Shown here piece after piece: positions 1 to 12,130 of a stretch of DNA of 64,000 bases (position 1 is its first letter; every line of letters begins with the position of its first letter). The notes below the pieces were generated by a model. The model did not search any database. It was given only the letters and a program-made list of their open reading frames with translations, and was not told where the DNA came from. Source of the DNA: Vigna angularis (Eukaryota; Streptophyta; Magnoliopsida; Fabales; Fabaceae); assembly GCF_016808095.1 (NCBI RefSeq), contig NC_068971.1:8444501-8508500 (forward strand), in the 5' to 3' direction. The position numbers and the translations under genes are program-made.

Positions 1-57
1 TTTATCATATTTTATTACAATTATACTTATTATAGCTTATCAGGCCTAGCACATTCA

Positions 58-60
<3 letters not shown>

Positions 61-134
<74 letters not shown>
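61..134. repeat. (AT)n microsatellite
   Basis: Uninterrupted AT dinucleotide run of 74 bases. One of several long AT arrays in the window (also near 13.3, 14.5, 18.9 and 61.3 kb). Confidence 0.97.
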
Positions 135-136
<2 letters not shown>

Positions 137-1457
137 CTTATATTTTTTACTCCTTCCATTAGGGAGTACTATTCTTTTTAATCCTCCAATTTTTCAAAAT
201 GATGTTTATAGTCACCAGGCTTAGACGGCGTTGGTAACATAGCTGATATGACTAGCATGTGTTCAAGTCCACACATGGTAGTTGGTATTTTGTTTTAGGA
301 AGTGGAATTTCTAATTAATATGGTAGATGTGATAAATAAGAAAACCCTAAATGCATCCATTACAAGGGAGGAAACAGGCCAAAGTAGCATCAATAGAAGA
401 AAAATAAAGTGGAGCAAGATTTAAGGTACAATCTATGCAGGTAGAAAGCATCTACAAGGGTTAGAATTGCAAGTAGCCAACCCTTTTTCTTCTTCCTTTT
501 TGGTGACCTTTCTAATAATTCTTTATGCCAGTGTTGTTATTGGACATAAGAGGCTCTTCTAATGTTACTAAAAATGTCATCATCATATTACGTTTGCATC
601 ATAATTCAGAGTAATGCCTTTAGAACCCTATTTAAATTCCACCACTTCAGCCATCACTTCATCGTGATCATACATACAGGCAATATCATTGCTAACTTGA
701 CCTTTCCAGAGCTAAACGCGAGCAATAGTACTTTCCTTCTCTCCAAAAAGAGAAAAATACAATTCTTCCCCGTCGTTTGTTTCATCTTGTGGTTTGGTGA
801 ATATAATGCATTACATTTATTTGTATGAACTTTACAAAAAATCACCTTCAATAATTTGAATTTGATTTAACATTAGAGGAAATTCAAATTAGAAAATAAC
901 TTGATTAAGTAAAAAAAAATATATTCCTATGATCTTAAATTGAACATTTTTGGTTAACAAAAAATGGTCCAAAAAATATTTCAGTGATTTACTTTGGATT
1001 TTTATTCCTTAGAATTAGTAACAAAATTAACAATAAACACTCCATACATTGATTTTCACTCATTAGGATTAGGTGATAAAAGGTATTTAATTTTTGTTTT
1101 GATAGACTTAAAAATGCATGTCAAAAAGCTTGAAGTTTTTATTTGCATAATTAATTTAGGGTAATTGTCTCAGGACAGGAGTAAGGGACGTGGTATAGGG
1201 CCCAGTTTAATTTCCACATTGCATACAATTAATTCCCTTTGTTTTTTCCAACGTTTTCCCAGAATGTAATAAAATTGGTGGTGGCTCCACTCATTTTCAT
1301 TGTCACAACAATCACAGTAGAAGAGAAAACCAACACAAGCACAGTCTATGCAAGCATATGCTTAAGCAATACTAGGTAAAGTTAAAATATTTATGGCACA
1401 AACAATTCCCACTGAAGGAACTGAATATGAAAAGTTAAAGAAAGTGTTGCAGAATAC
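135..1457. other. AT-rich non-coding stretch left of the last visible RRP46 exon
   Basis: No coding exon could be supported on either strand. It should hold the last intron of RRP46, and possibly its terminal exon, but no minus-strand segment resembling the expected C-terminal part (about 35 residues) was found. That exon is therefore either left of the window or too divergent to see. Small ORFs here lack any recognisable domain. Confidence 0.6.
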
Positions 1458-3340
1458 CTGACATGGCACCTTGTGTAACAGATGTCATGATTCCATGTGC
1501 CATAGGCTCACTACCCACCTGCAATGGTCTATCGGGTAGGACTGAAACAATAGCATTTGGAAAAACTAAATTGGCCAGTGCTTTTAGTTTCTGCCATAAT
1601 ATTAAAAAGCATTGAATTAGATTTATGTACAAGAAGCATGAGACCTGCGACTCCAGTAAAAGAAATCGCCAGTGCTACAAGGACAAGAAAACATTAACTA
1701 TACAATTATTATGGGTTTATGGCAAAAAATATATATCATGAGTTGAGTTCCACTAAGCCTCGCAGCATGTCATTAACTAAATGCATGCATGGATTTCTCG
1801 AAGATAAAACACAAATTGACTATTGGATGCACAATTAGTTACTAGTCAGAATGTGGACTGCTAGTATCTAATTTAACACATAGTTGAGTATGCCTTTGCC
1901 AAAGTAAAAAAGGCTGCCAATATTACAAGGAAAACCAAATTCCCTTTAATCATGAATATAAAGACTCCAATCTTATAGTTTTAACATGGAAGAATAAAGA
2001 TCTGTTGAGTTTGCATTGCAAATGAACTAGGTATTACTGAACAATGTGCTTGACCATATCTTCTAATATCACAGAAGCACATAAAGGCAAAAGGTTAAAT
2101 AATATTAGTTTATAAAAAGTTTAACAATGATGTGCCATCAAGAATAAAGTTGACTGTTTCTGTTTTCAATAAGAGCATTAATGTTAATCACCCCTAAAGT
2201 GAGGATAACGTAATTTATTTATCCTTATAACACCAATGACAAAAGGCTGGTCATGACACCAATAACTAAAATGGGAAACAAAGGTTTAGTGACATTTTCA
2301 AATATTATCCACAAGGCATGTAGAATACAAATGAGTAAAATGTAGGCCAAATTTTAGTCAGCTGACTAAATTTCCAAGAAATTAGATGGAAATAAAATGA
2401 CATTTTAACCAAAAGCGATTCTACTGACCTCCTCTTCATCTTTGGTTGGATCCAATAAAATAGAACCACTATCTGTTACAGAACAACATATTGCCACTGT
2501 AGAGACAAGTACGAGAATTCATTATTATTAATAGAATGAAAACAGAGAAATAAACCAAGAGACAAACTAACTAGTCTAGATTACCAGCAAGATGCTTTAG
2601 GGGAATTCCAGCATCAACAAGCGCAGCACATGCAGCATTTATTGCACATGGAAGAAGCTATATATTCAGCTAAGTCAAGAAAAAGGAGCAAAAAATCCAG
2701 AAGCATATATTTTAAATATTGATCTCTTTAGGTATCCACCCGCCATGTAATAAACAATAAAATCAAACTGAAAAGTATTTGATGGAATTGATGGTAATCT
2801 AATTTGTTCTTTCATAGTCCTATGCATGTAGTAACTCCCCCCTGAACAGAATGACCGTATACCAGTCCACTACCCAACACCTATCTAATTTGTTCTTTCA
2901 GAAATACCCATAAAATTGGATTAGAAAAATAGCAGTAATCTTTCACAGAGAAATAAAGAACTATTACAGAACCACATGCATCAAGAGAATTGGTCTTATC
3001 CTTCAAGTTTGAAGAGAGTATAACAATGGTCAAGTAAAATAATGGTCCAGCATTAACCACTTAAAATGGCGTTGAAATAGAAACACAAGTTGTGTTGTCC
3101 TTCCACCATCAGACTAAAATCCTAAGGGAATACATGTCACAATGAATCAAATCAAACCATAAAGTGAAGAATGCCGAAATTAAAAGGGAGGTTGAAGTAA
3201 AAGTACACAATATCATAACCTTAAGGGTCTGTTTGGTGTAGAAATAAAGTGAATAAATATAAAAATGATGATTGAAAAAAAAAGTGAGAAATAAAGAAAA
3301 ATTTAATTTTATTTCGTTGGAGAGAAATAGAGAAGAAACC

Positions 3341-3387
<47 letters not shown>

Positions 3388-4264
3388 ACACACTAAGGTA
3401 AAAAAATAGAGTGAAAAAGTATTGGTGGGACCAATTCACCTTTTAATTCTCTCCTTCCTATTTCTATAATATACCAAACAACCGATTCAAATTCGTCAAC
3501 CCTATTTCCACTTCTTCCCCCACCCAAACATATCATAAAAAAACAATTACCATATCAAACATATTAGAACTGAACTTTTAAGTAGGATACAGCACCATCA
3601 TCATTGAGAACCTGCAGTAGAATCAATGAGTGAAAAGTTAAGTTATCAATAAACACAAATAACATATATCATAATATATTTACAAGCAAATAAAATTCTA
3701 ATTTTAACTGACAACATTCACACAAAACAACAGGTGAAGAGAATAGTTATTATCCTAGTAAGAAATAAAATAAAATAAAACATAGCTGCATTGCACCAAG
3801 TTTTTTGAGTTTAACTAATTATAAAATATGTAACAAACCACATTTCCAATACTGAGAACAAAACTCGCCTGGACAATAACTGAAGTTGTGGTGTTGGGAT
3901 ATATCGTTCGAATGCAAATGCTTTCCAAAGTCTTCTTCAATATCATTTCATACTCCTTCTCCACTTTTCCTAAACCAAGGAAAACAGATATTAAATTTTT
4001 ACTTTAAAATGAAAAGAAAGAGATGAGTTTAGCATTGTTCCAACCAATTTGTCCAGTCTTCGGTTTCCAAATAACTTCAATGGATGCTTTTTCAGGATTT
4101 TCATTCTTCTTGGTTCCAGCTTTGGGTCCATAAACAGCAGCAAGCACTTTGGTTTCTCCTTGAGCCCAACTGGACGAGCCATGGGCACGATGCAGGACAG
4201 AACATGAGCAGGCCAGGGGTCTAAGTTGATTAGGACTCCGGCCGTCAGGTCTATCAATCTCCAT
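1458..4264 (-). CDS. RRP46: Exosome complex subunit RRP46 (RNase PH fold), 3' end missing
   Basis: Non-catalytic ring subunit of the RNA exosome, which degrades and trims RNA from the 3' end in nucleus and cytoplasm. Visible coding exons on the minus strand: 4264-4045, 3969-3869, 3611-3591 (a 21-bp microexon), 2657-2585, 2496-2429 and 1590-1458. Phases join without a break for 205 codons. The protein opens MEIDRPDGR, continues with the RNase PH-like core (QGETKVLAAVYGPKAG), then LLPCAINAACAALVDAG, and ends in the window at HGIMTSVTQGAMS, all typical of plant RRP46. All splice sites are GT-AG except the donor after 3869, which is GC (CAG|GCGAGT). A 5' UTR intron is likely, with a donor at 4775/4774 and an acceptor near 4370. 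The expected last exon (about 35 residues) is not seen. The family call is secure; exon edges come from reading splice consensus and homology by eye. Confidence 0.85.
3226..3483. mobile_element. MITE-like inverted-repeat element inside an RRP46 intron
   Basis: The left end reads GGTCTGTTTGGTGTAGAAAT. The reverse complement of the right end reads GGTTGTTTGGTATATTATAG followed by AAATAG, so the termini are imperfect inverted repeats of about 25 bp. The GGTCTGTTTGGT terminus is common in plant Tourist-like MITEs. No clear target-site duplication is visible. It contains a (GA)n run at 3343-3384 and lies in the intron between the 21-bp microexon and the following exon. Confidence 0.5.
3343..3384. 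repeat. (GA)n microsatellite
   Basis: About 21 GA units. Translated on the minus strand it yields meaningless Ser-Leu repeats. Confidence 0.95.
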
Positions 4265-4871
4265 TGAAATCCCAATCCTTTACGCCCCACCTTGGGGAAC
4301 CCAAAATACTAGAACGAGTGAACTCAAAAAGAAGAAACAAGAGGAAAGCTGCACTGTCAACCTTGCACTGCTGGAAAACCAAAGGAAGCAGAATAAAAGG
4401 GTTAAAACACAAGAATGCCAAAACTTTAGCAAAAATGTACCACTTGGGAAAGAGAAAACAAGATAAACTTTTACCCCCTCCAACTTTAGTCAAAACATAA
4501 ACTAAATCAACCAGTTTCCTAATCATGTTTTAACTCAAGGGCTAATCCGGAAGAACAAACAATTGAAGCTCTCCATATGAAGCCCAAACGCAATGCATTG
4601 AAAGAAAAAAAAAGTGCAAATCGATGAATAGGTACACAATAAAACTCTCGACTCTCTCATTTTCCGAATTCTGAGCCCCGGCCACATTCAAAGCCACTGA
4701 GAGAAGCTCCCATGCACAAAAGCATCAATGCAGAAAAATCGAAAGAGAAATTGATGAAAAGAAATAGTGAGTACCTGAAATTAGCGAAACCACAGAGTTG
4801 AGAAGTTTGATGCGAATTCAAAGTGCAACTGTAAACATGTACCAATGAACAAGACCTTGAGCCTCAGACTA

Positions 4872-7460
4872 TGACAAAACCTAATTCATAAAACCAAAAC
4901 AAAAAGGTGTTTGACTAGGGTGAAGTTAAATGTGAAGAATAATAAAGGAATTCTTTTAATAGTATCCCTATCCTATTTTTTTATCTTCTACAATCATTTT
5001 TTTAAATTAAAATAATTAATATAATAAAACAATCATCTACAAAATAAATAAAACTATCAATAGCAAAATTATGAAAATATTTATATTTATTTATAACATT
5101 AATAAATAAATCTTTTTATACATCAATTTTTATTATGTTATCTTTTAAATGATACTTTTTTAAATTAAAAAATTATCTATAAAACAAATAAAGCTATCTA
5201 AATATTTATACTCGTTTTTATAACTAATTTTTATGATTTTTTAATTTAATAATATATTTATTTTAATAAATTATTATAGTAATATTTTTTTTACTTTTTG
5301 TTATCGTAGAAAAATAAACACACAAATTGAATTAATAATATTAAAATAATTAAGTATCTATAACTTTATTTTCTTTACGTCTAACTTAATATACCATCAT
5401 TGTTTTTAGTTTCCATTGATAATAACCAAAATATTATTTTATAAAATAATAATTGTATTTTTTAAATAAAAGTATTATTTTAAAAAATACATACATACTT
5501 TATAATTTATATTTAAAAATTATGTTAAAATTAATTTTATGAATACACGCTCACATAGATTTCTCAGGAACCAATCTCTAGGGCACTAAATAAAAGCCCA
5601 ACAAATTCCCAATAAATTAATCCAATTATCCAACAAAATCAATTGTAATTGTGTTTTACAAGAGTAAAGCGTTTACTGATCTATAAGAAACACATTTGAG
5701 GTATTTAAAAAATATTAAATGTATGATATCCAGAAAATATGATTGATAGTATTTTGATAAATGCAGTATTTTTTAATAAACTTAGTTGGATTTTCAATCA
5801 CTGTAAAATTATACATTTTTATATTTAAATTTAGAAAAAGTATTATGTAAAAACATATTGCTCTTTAGTTATTAGTATTTCATCATAAAAAAATTGTTTA
5901 TTTTCGTAATAATTCTTTTACCAAATATAATTTTTAATAAATGAGAACTTTATATTTTCTTAAATTAATAAAATAGAAATCCAACTCTTATTTTAATTAT
6001 TAATTTAGTTTTTATACTTGTTTAGTATATAATTATCAATATTATATACCAAACAAGTATATAATTATCAATATTGATATTATTATAATAATAATAATAA
6101 TAAGTATATTTATAACTTTAATTTTATTGGAAATTACACTCAACTTTGGCTATGAAATACAATTTTCTTTTATTATTAAAACCAATTATTAACTTTAAAA
6201 TTAATAGATTTTTTTCTTTGTATCAATCATTCAATAGTTTTTCTGTATTTATATTTTACTTGATTCTTATATTGAATTTTTATCGTATCAATAATTCAAT
6301 AGTTCTTCTATATATTTATTTTTAATTTGATTCTTATATTTTCTTCTTGACGCGATCTCGTAGAGTTTTTTTTTTATGAAAGTCACATTGACTAAAAAAT
6401 AAATAAAAATATATATACACATTGTTACGGATATAAAGACAAAAAATTAAGAGCTTAATCATATTCATACAAGATATTGGCACCAGACAATAAGTCACAT
6501 GGAAATTCACTAGAAATTCATATATTATTAAATATTTAAAAAAATATATTAAACATATGTTTGATATTTTAAATTGAAATTTTAACAATATACATGAAGA
6601 ATTATTAATAATTATAAATTTATAATAAAATAACAAAATAATATTTTTAATTGATTCTTGTTCTTTTAAGAAAAAATTGAATTTGCTTTTCTAGCAAATC
6701 ATACAGAACAAGTCATGATAGTTGGTTCCTTTTTCCCTTACTATTTTTTTTGGGTGATGCGTTGCAAGCTTATGGATGAAGAAATTTGTATATATAAGCT
6801 AACAAATGTTGTTTAAGATACATATAAACTTCTGTTACTTTTGTGCATTTTATGTATTACATTATGTCGGCATTTTAAATATATTTCTTTGGTCTTCACC
6901 TGTTACGTATATAGCCATTTGTGATAAGTATACATCTTACTCAAACATCACACTTGCACATTAAATTAAAACAAAATAATCAAAGTTCAACAATTCAATC
7001 CGCATAAAAAATGAAGATGCAGTCTCTATGAAAAGTTGGTAAAACATCACACTCCATAGTCCTTTTCACGAAAATTGTAAAAATGAACAAGTGTGTGTTT
7101 ATTTGTCTATTTAGCCTCTATTGTCCACATTCTAATCATCAGTTTAATTTCTTAACATATCTGATACTTTCTTATTAGATTAAAGTACTGTAGATATATT
7201 TTAGACTGTTCATAAATTCTTTACTCAAAATATTCCAATTTTCTTCTTTTTACCTGCCAACAATTTCACTACAAGCATCTGATCTGATGTAATCCTTAAT
7301 GCAGAACAGAGAAACAATACTATATTTGAATTGTCCACAGCAAGTGTAGATTTGAATCAACAATCATGAGTCAGGGAACAAAAGACTTGCCAAAAGGGCT
7401 TACACCAGATTTAAATATTGATGGCAGAAAAAGTTGTTTGCAGAAACCAAGGGTCTATAT
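4872..7460. other. Intergenic, strongly AT-rich
   Basis: Spacer between the 5' end of RRP46 and the 3' end of the MCTP gene. No ORF with a recognisable domain. A roughly 20-bp sequence (aagtatataattatcaatat) is directly repeated near 6027 and 6056, followed by an ATA/ATT triplet run. The part just left of 7461 should hold the MCTP 3' UTR; no polyadenylation site can be assigned with confidence. Confidence 0.7.
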
Positions 7461-10400
7461 TTACAGCATTGTATCTGTGAGAGCAGGCAACCTGCGGAAG
7501 AAATTGACTGGTGCAGCTGGTGTCTTTTCCCTAAGCTTAGGGTGTCTGATTAGGTAAAGTCCTGATAGAATAAACAGCAATTTTGGTGGTATCACATACA
7601 AAACTATGGCAGTCACAAGGCACACCACCATGAATATGGAAGTGGCACGTGGATCCCTCCAATTCAGAAGAGCTTGGACTCTTTCTCCTTGAGTTGCTAT
7701 CTGTCCAACAACACTTTGAACCCTCCCTGCCAAACTTCTCAATCTGTCATATCTCCAACGCACTATATCTGCACTCTTTGTGGTTGGAAAAGTGTCCATC
7801 TCCTCATCAAACTCCTCAGGAGTTGTTATGTCAGCACAAGACATCTTAGCATTCATGTGAGGAGGGAATCTTGCACGGAACCTCCATTTCCACATTCCAT
7901 ACACAAACATGTATAGGAATATTGTCGGTAGAATAAGTTCTGGGAGACACACAAACATTGAGTACAGAATGTGCACCAGCACTGTCACAAAAGAGTTCTT
8001 CCATTTGGCAACTTCTCCAAACCAATCTGCAATGTCAAATACGAAGGAAAACACTTCTCTCAGACGGTTGAAGTTGGCCTTACTTCGCCGCATGCTCCAT
8101 AGGTGAGAGTCTGTGTCTGACATGTACTCAACCACTTCCTTTCTGAGAGGGGGTTCTGCCCTGCCTAATCTAGCTGCCACAATGAGCACAGCCTGAATTC
8201 TCAGCTTTTCCTGTTCAATAATGTTAAGGGGCTTTGTATAGTGCATTTTTGGCAAATGGGGTTTGAAATACAAACTCATCATGTTAAACATTGAGTTGCA
8301 TGAGAAACGTATGGCCAAGTGCACTTCACCATACTTCTTGAGACCAGAGTTTTGCAGCGATAATAGTGGATATTTGTGAGTGTAAACGCGGTCAGTTTCT
8401 AGAGTTGAGATCCTTATCCGAACCTTTCCAATCTTAGAATCCTTGTTACCATTTGAAGAATTGTGAATCTGGGCATTATCAAACACCCCCAAGGTTAGAA
8501 CTGTAGCTGTATCATGAACTTCCCAAGTGTACTGCTCATGGAACTTTGGTTTTAGATTGTTAACAATGGTTCTGGTGCGCACCCATTTACGGCCATACTT
8601 TGCCACACAGTATGTATCTGATGTTCCCCTTCCATCCCTAGTTTTGGGTGGTAATAACACATCAACATTCAAAATACCAAGTTCTAAGACACCAATTGCT
8701 TTCTTATGAAGCAGCCTTGAGGATGTCATGAGATCACTACTGTAATAAGTTGACTCGTCTAGGACGTGGTATCCACCTTCAAGATAGGCAATGACATGGA
8801 TTCTGCTGAAGAACTTGTCCTTGTCCTTCTCTGAGTCTTTGTCTTTCCCTTGCTCCTCCATAGCAGATGTCATGGACTTCTCAAGAAGAAACCAACCAAT
8901 ATCCCTTGAGAAATCCTTATCATCAGTGCGCTTATGAACTTTACTTAGAGGAAGAACAAGATTGCCTATAGTCTCATCCTTGTTACCAACGCGATCTTCA
9001 ACTGTAAAGATCAAAGACTCTTCAAAAGGATATGCAGCAACAAAAAACGCCTCATGATTCCACTGAGGGTTCACGCCCCTTATTGGCTTTGTCTTTGAAA
9101 TCTGGTTTCCAATTTGTACCTTAACACTGGCATCTGGAAGTTTAGACTTGTCAGATGCAACCAAGTCCTGTGCCTCAACCACTTTGACTCGTACATACCA
9201 TAATATTGGGGACATATAAACTTTTGATCGAATCTGAGAATAGTTTGATATAGTTCTTCCATCAGGGACGACTACTGCATCAGAATGCCAAGCATCTTGA
9301 AAAGACTCGTCAGCTTGTGTGCCTCTCCAAACAGCAAGCATCAACTCCCCTTTCTTTTCTCCCTTTCTGTTTTCAATCCTATACCACTGGGGAGCCAATG
9401 GACTATCAGGTGGAATACGTCTAGGAACTTCAAGCATGTCAAACGACACTTTTCCAACAATATCATCAGATATTCGGTCCTTGTCTTTGACTGTAACTTC
9501 TATAATAGAGGATTGCTGATTCTCCTCGGCAAAGGCAAACACCTTGTTCCATTCAGGGTTTTGGTTTTTCTCAAAGTGATTGGTAGTTCCTACAAAATTC
9601 CCCATCTTGACCTCCACATAGGGGTCAAGGCTACCTGTGATATCCATTGAAGGAAGGTCACGGGCTTTTACAACTCTTACAAAAAGGTATTTCATTGATT
9701 CAACAAGGTCATAGCTGCTGGATGTGGCTGGCTTGCTCCCAGGAATGACCCTTCCACCAACAACTTTGCCCCCTCCAAGAGTAGGGCTTGTTTCTTTCAC
9801 TACAAAGTCTTGTGCACCAGGAACTGATTGAACAACTTTTGGAGGAGCCTGTGAGGATTTCATCGCATGAATCCCAAAGGTTGAACTTGGCTTGGCATCT
9901 GCTGCAGGCTTTGACTGCTGCTTTTGTTCATTACTTGATTTTGCAATGTTATGAAACGTGTGCCTCGACTCAGTTTTCTTTCTAGACCTGTTCTTGGGGA
10001 TTGAGTTTGTAAATGATGCTGGAGGTGGTGTTTGGTCTTGTGCTATATCTCGGACTTTATCGGCAAAGGATTCCACAGCAGGAAGAGGGTTTGAGGCTCT
10101 TATAGAAGGGTCATCTGTAACAAAAACCTTCAAACCAATCTCTCCTTTGGAGCGGGAAAAAAGGCTTTTCCTTTCCAGAGGGTAGTGCAAAAGAGCAGCA
10201 TCAGAATGCGTAACGAATGAGGTTCCAGTGAGCCTGACCTTCCCAAGGAGTATTTTGGAGGCATTGCTTTTGTTGTAGTGGAAGATGCATGCATCAAGAG
10301 TGAGGCTCGGTAACTTGCTTGGATCAGTAATGGTGAAGTAAAAGCTTTCATTCCACACAGGACTCAGATCTTTATCCTTAGTTGTTGTCCGAAATCTCTG

Positions 10401-10505
10401 GCCATCAAAGTGAAGTTCCACAAAAGTACTAGATGAACCTTTCCCATCTTTGGGAACAAGGTCATGAGCATTCACAACTTCTACTCCTAGTTTGAGGTTG
10501 TTCAT
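7461..10505 (-). CDS. MCTP: Multiple C2 domain and transmembrane region protein (MCTP)
   Basis: Plant MCTPs tether the endoplasmic reticulum to the plasma membrane, often at plasmodesmata, and help traffic proteins such as FT or receptor kinases. One uninterrupted coding exon gives 1014 residues (MNNLKLGVEV...), within the usual 770-1080 range. Four C2 domains are seen at roughly residues 3-105, 270-370, 435-540 and 605-720. Acidic calcium-site positions are partly kept, e.g. DITGSLDPYVEV in the second. A C-terminal phosphoribosyltransferase_C-type region (about 800-1014) contains two hydrophobic hairpins, near 850-880 and 955-987, and ends in FFRRLPALTDTML. The start is the ATG at 10505. An in-frame reading can be extended six bases upstream to a TTG, but the ATG begins the conserved N-terminus. 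The protein resembles the MCTP6/MCTP7-type members with long first linkers; the exact orthologue is not claimed. The stop is TAA at 7461-7463. Confidence 0.95.
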   Translation of the reverse strand: MNNLKLGVEVVNAHDLVPKDGKGSSSTFVELHFDGQRFRTTTKDKDLSPVWNESFYFTITDPSKLPSLTLDACIFHYNKSNASKILLGKVRLTGTSFVTHSDAALLHYPLERKSLFSRSKGEIGLKVFVTDDPSIRASNPLPAVESFADKVRDIAQDQTPPPASFTNSIPKNRSRKKTESRHTFHNIAKSSNEQKQQSKPAADAKPSSTFGIHAMKSSQAPPKVVQSVPGAQDFVVKETSPTLGGGKVVGGRVIPGSKPATSSSYDLVESMKYLFVRVVKARDLPSMDITGSLDPYVEVKMGNFVGTTNHFEKNQNPEWNKVFAFAEENQQSSIIEVTVKDKDRISDDIVGKVSFDMLEVPRRIPPDSPLAPQWYRIENRKGEKKGELMLAVWRGTQADESFQDAWHSDAVVVPDGRTISNYSQIRSKVYMSPILWYVRVKVVEAQDLVASDKSKLPDASVKVQIGNQISKTKPIRGVNPQWNHEAFFVAAYPFEESLIFTVEDRVGNKDETIGNLVLPLSKVHKRTDDKDFSRDIGWFLLEKSMTSAMEEQGKDKDSEKDKDKFFSRIHVIAYLEGGYHVLDESTYYSSDLMTSSRLLHKKAIGVLELGILNVDVLLPPKTRDGRGTSDTYCVAKYGRKWVRTRTIVNNLKPKFHEQYTWEVHDTATVLTLGVFDNAQIHNSSNGNKDSKIGKVRIRISTLETDRVYTHKYPLLSLQNSGLKKYGEVHLAIRFSCNSMFNMMSLYFKPHLPKMHYTKPLNIIEQEKLRIQAVLIVAARLGRAEPPLRKEVVEYMSDTDSHLWSMRRSKANFNRLREVFSFVFDIADWFGEVAKWKNSFVTVLVHILYSMFVCLPELILPTIFLYMFVYGMWKWRFRARFPPHMNAKMSCADITTPEEFDEEMDTFPTTKSADIVRWRYDRLRSLAGRVQSVVGQIATQGERVQALLNWRDPRATSIFMVVCLVTAIVLYVIPPKLLFILSGLYLIRHPKLREKTPAAPVNFFRRLPALTDTML

Positions 10506-12130
10506 CGCCAATCAGTAGCTGCCAGCAAAAGTCCGACAGAGACAAGATATACAGATTAGTACCGGAGGGAAGAAAAACCAGTTAGCTTCAATATTAATAT
10601 TATAATGCATCAATCACAAATTAACAGCCTAGTTTTTGTTATTTATCAGGCAGTGCATAGGTAACCAAGTGTCAGATTCAAATTCAGTGGAATGATTGAC
10701 ATAGGCAGGCAGCATGTTGGTTGGATGAAACAGGTAAATGCTCAGAGGAATCATCATGAGTAAACATCCTAATAACATAATGAGAGATGTCCACAAATTA
10801 CCATAGTTTGACTCATTACATATATATCTATGGAATGCTCAGTTTTCAGTTTTATTTTATTTGGTCTTCTTTTTCTAGCAGTAATAGTTAGAAATCATGT
10901 GAAAGCATAAATTACCCCAGTCAATACCCATCTAAGAAGTTGATATCATATCTAAAATAGGAAAGAAAAAACAAGAACTGTGAATTACTGTTAGGAAACT
11001 TTCTTTTAACAACTTTTTTTCACAATTTTTTTACAACTGCTTTTGTGGCAGCATGTGATTGTTCTGTTTCAAATACATGTTCTGTTTCAAATACATGACC
11101 AATAAAACAGTAATACGTAATCCATGGTAAAAAAAGTTGTTAAAATAGTTTTTCCAATCATAAATAGTAAGCAAATATGGAAAGACATAACAAAAGAAGG
11201 AAAGGAAAATTGTCGTGAAAAACAAGTAAACTTAATAGAGGACATTAAAGCAGGGAAGATTATGAAAGTATCAACCAAATAATCCCTCAACTGTCTTCTT
11301 CGCGATCAAAAAACAATATCAGAATAAAAAATAACCCTTTTGTTTTATACTTATTACAGAACACTAAAAGGCGCAGACTCCTTGTGTGTTGACCTGATTA
11401 CAGGAGATTGAGACAAAAAGCTTCAGGTTACATGAAGCAAAAGAAAAACATTCAAAAGATTCTTGAACTCCAAGCATGGAACTAAACTAGTCCCTTGTGT
11501 TCTACTCTAGTTTAAGCCTTCTAACTGAAAACAAACACCCAAAAAAATTTACAAAACTGAAATTAAAATAAAAGTCAAAAGTATCAGTGAAGTAGGTTCT
11601 TTAATGAAGAGCGAAAAACTTCCATTGAACCTTTGCAAAACAAAAACAAAAACTGTCGTACACATTTTATGCAAACACGGAAAGCTTTGACTACTCTCTC
11701 AATGACCAACAATCCCACTCCTTAACATCGAAAAGCTCAAACTTTTTTGTTTCTCACATTTATATTCCTTCTGATACAGTCTTATTCGAGACATGATCAG
11801 ATACTAAAAGCGGATACTTTCTCGAAAAGATTCAAGCTTTGAAGACTATATACTCTCACCAGACACAAAATCCAATTAGAAATCAGCAAAATGTTCCACA
11901 CACTGAGAATGAAAAACGGAAAGAAACGCACCTGGGAGTTTTAAGTAAGAGCTGAAAGAAGAAGAGGAAGAAAAATAAGGCTTTTGAGTGGTTGGAAAAA
12001 ACAGAGAGATGAAGGCAGAGACTTAAAAAACAAGGAAAAGGCTAAGGAAGCGACTTCTGGGATGGTTCGCACGTTAAATGGAGAAATTCGTTGAAAACGA
12101 GTGAAATTGGAAACATGGACCAGGCAATTG
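10506..12130 (-). other. MCTP 5' UTR with an intron, and promoter-proximal region
   Basis: An acceptor (gctggcag|ctactg) lies 13 bases upstream of the MCTP start codon, at 10519. A good donor (CCCAG|GTGCG) is at 11932/11931. Together they define a probable 5' UTR intron of about 1.4 kb, a common arrangement for plant genes with an intronless coding region. The 5' UTR exon would start somewhere in the purine-rich stretch 11933-12130. There is no coding potential. Inferred from splice consensus only. Confidence 0.6.

Noticed and set aside
3109..3439. Ser-Leu-rich minus-strand frames
   Set aside because: Translation of the (GA)n run inside a MITE-like element.
10506..10511. Start of the MCTP protein two codons upstream
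   Set aside because: That codon is TTG; the first ATG, at 10505, starts the conserved N-terminus.
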